Shown: positions 63,243 through 64,000 of the stretch, piece by piece
Position numbering within the stretch: the first letter of the stretch is position 1
Layout: every line of letters begins with the position of its first letter
NCBI GenBank assembly: GCA_033032865.1
Contig: JAWHQI010000068.1
Span: 6,076,001 to 6,140,000 of the forward strand
From: Dactylorhiza incarnata
Taxonomy: Eukaryota > Streptophyta > Magnoliopsida > Asparagales > Orchidaceae
Reading direction: 5' to 3'
Length of the DNA stretch: 64,000 bases
Translations under genes and position numbers: made by a program
Notes under the pieces: model-generated
The model's input: the letters and a program-made list of their open reading frames with translations, nothing else
Databases searched by the model: none
What the model was told of the DNA's origin: nothing

Positions 63243-63396
63243 GAACCTCTATAAACACTTGTGTGTTTTCTGGTTGTGCTTGATTTCTTACATAGAATAT
63301 TTTTAATTATACATATCAGCCAAGTAGAAATCAAAAGACCTATTCACCCCCCCCCCCCTCTAGGTGAATTAGATCATATACCTATAATCTTTCAAG

Positions 63397-63408
63397 TGGT
63401 ATCAGAGG
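63397..63408 (+). other. Element H primer-binding site (tRNA-Met type)
   Basis: TGGTATCAGAGG two bases after the LTR end; same as element E. Confidence 0.9.
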
Positions 63409-63459
63409 GAGGTTGGTCAAGAAAGACTTAATAGTCAGACCAGATCCTAAATAGGTGGA

Positions 63460-64000
63460 ATGCAGAAGGAGATGGGCTCCATGAAATTGCCCATATGCAA
63501 CAAAGCCAACTTTGGCATATGGAAGCAGAGGGTTAGATTGTTCATGGAAGCATCTGACCCCAGAATCTTTATCACTATTCCGGAGGGCCCTTTTATTATC
63601 ACAAAGCCCTCCACCCTTGATCCTACTATGATGGTAGGCAAGCCTTACACTGAAATGACAAGGGATGAGATAGCATTGGCTACAATGAATAAAAGAGCTC
63701 AAAATATCATTGTCAATGCTATTGATGATTCTACTTTCCAAAACTTGGTGCATTGTGATACTGCTAAGGAAATTTGGGACACATTAGTGGTTTATATGGA
63801 AGGGACTGCAGAAGTGAGAGATGATAGGAAGTCACTCCTTAATCAAGAGTATGAAGCCTTCAGGCAGCAGAGCCAGGAAAGCATCTCCATGTGCTATGAG
63901 AGGTTCTTCAAAATAGTTAATGAATTGAGAACCTATGAGAGAGCATTCACCAACTATGAGCTGAATGATAAGTTTCTTAGATCTCTAACAAGGGACTGGG
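63460..64000 (+). CDS. Element H gag, N-terminal 180 codons (cut by window end)
   Basis: ATG 63460 opens a frame without stops to the window end. Segments MKLPICNKANFGIWKQRVRL, FMEASDPRIFITIPEGPF, YMEGTAEVRDDRKSLLNQEY and ERFFKIVNELRTYERAF align with element E gag (SIRE type), but without E's stops. It would form the particle capsid. A second in-frame ATG at 63472 is also possible; the first is chosen because it lies ~50 bp after the primer site. Confidence 0.88.
   Translation, partial: MQKEMGSMKLPICNKANFGIWKQRVRLFMEASDPRIFITIPEGPFIITKPSTLDPTMMVGKPYTEMTRDEIALATMNKRAQNIIVNAIDDSTFQNLVHCDTAKEIWDTLVVYMEGTAEVRDDRKSLLNQEYEAFRQQSQESISMCYERFFKIVNELRTYERAFTNYELNDKFLRSLTRDW

Larger units (their letters stand above)
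61709..63394 (+). repeat. Element H 5' LTR
   Basis: 1686 bp, TGTTGGAAAATTG...AATCTTTCA. U3 has CGCTGAGATG units and TTCGTCGAAC units (61900-62285); TATA box 62386; then a long transcript-side array of CTGAGTTGTAGGACC-type units (62715-63170), the hairpin at 63222 and a 12-C run at 63347-63358 before the end. Confidence 0.9.
61709..64000 (+). mobile_element. Element H: SIRE-type copia, + strand, runs off the window
   Basis: 5' LTR 61709-63394, Met-type primer site, leader and the first 180 codons of an open gag. Closest in the window to element E by gag and by a shared LTR hairpin. Inserted in element F's integrase codons; the presumed left target copy is CAAGC (61704-61708). Completeness cannot be judged from the window. 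Confidence 0.9.

Noticed and set aside
1..64000. Host protein-coding, tRNA or rRNA genes, or a non-retroelement system
   Set aside because: Every frame with recognisable domains belongs to a retroelement; remaining stretches are LTRs, leaders or 3' noncoding regions of those elements.

Overview
The window is plant nuclear DNA made entirely of nested LTR retrotransposons. I found no host gene, rRNA, tRNA or CRISPR array. The lineages (Tekay-type and Galadriel/CRM-like chromoviruses, Athila, Tat with a second RNase H, SIRE/Maximus and Tork/Angela-type copia) and the primer-binding sites (tRNA-Met and tRNA-Asp type) point to a flowering plant with a large repeat-rich genome, probably pericentromeric or other heterochromatin. 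The species cannot be named from the sequence.

Block 1 (1-32686). An old diverged LTR, D-prime (+, 31432-32686), was hit by element C (-, Athila type; 5' LTR 29291-31431, gag pieces at 27408-28970 and 19624-19832). C was then hit twice. Element B (+, chromovirus, 19833-27402, target duplication AATTT) is complete in structure but broken in coding. Element A (+, Tekay type, from before position 1 to 19623) has decayed pol and no gag. A's right LTR was in turn split by AthN (+, Athila, 7398-17110, target duplication GCTCT), which has near-identical 1508-bp LTRs and one unbroken 1590-codon gag-pol frame. AthN is one of the two youngest insertions here.

Block 2 (32687-50052). Element E (-, SIRE-type copia) has a truncated left LTR and several in-frame stops. 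Its gag is split by element I (+, Ty1/copia, 38588-46848, target duplication GAATC), which has matching 1082-bp LTRs and an intact 1318-aa polyprotein.

Block 3 (50053-64000). Element F (+, Tat lineage, degenerate) is interrupted by G (-, LTR-only SIRE-like) and by H (+, SIRE type; 5' LTR 61709-63394, open gag running off the window end). Inside G lies composite D (52347-58585): two direct LTRs plus a third, inverted LTR, the whole flanked by a 5-bp duplication ATGTC. Both outer ends are therefore U3 ends. This is the most unusual object in the window.

Cross-cutting observations. The U3 regions of five copia and Athila families carry arrays built on TTCGTCGAA-like motifs upstream of their TATA boxes. 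In B and D the polyprotein frame reads through the polypurine tract into the 3' LTR. Most stops in the older elements look like C-to-T or G-to-A changes. Only AthN and I (and H, as far as visible) look capable of encoding full proteins. I found no novel host system.
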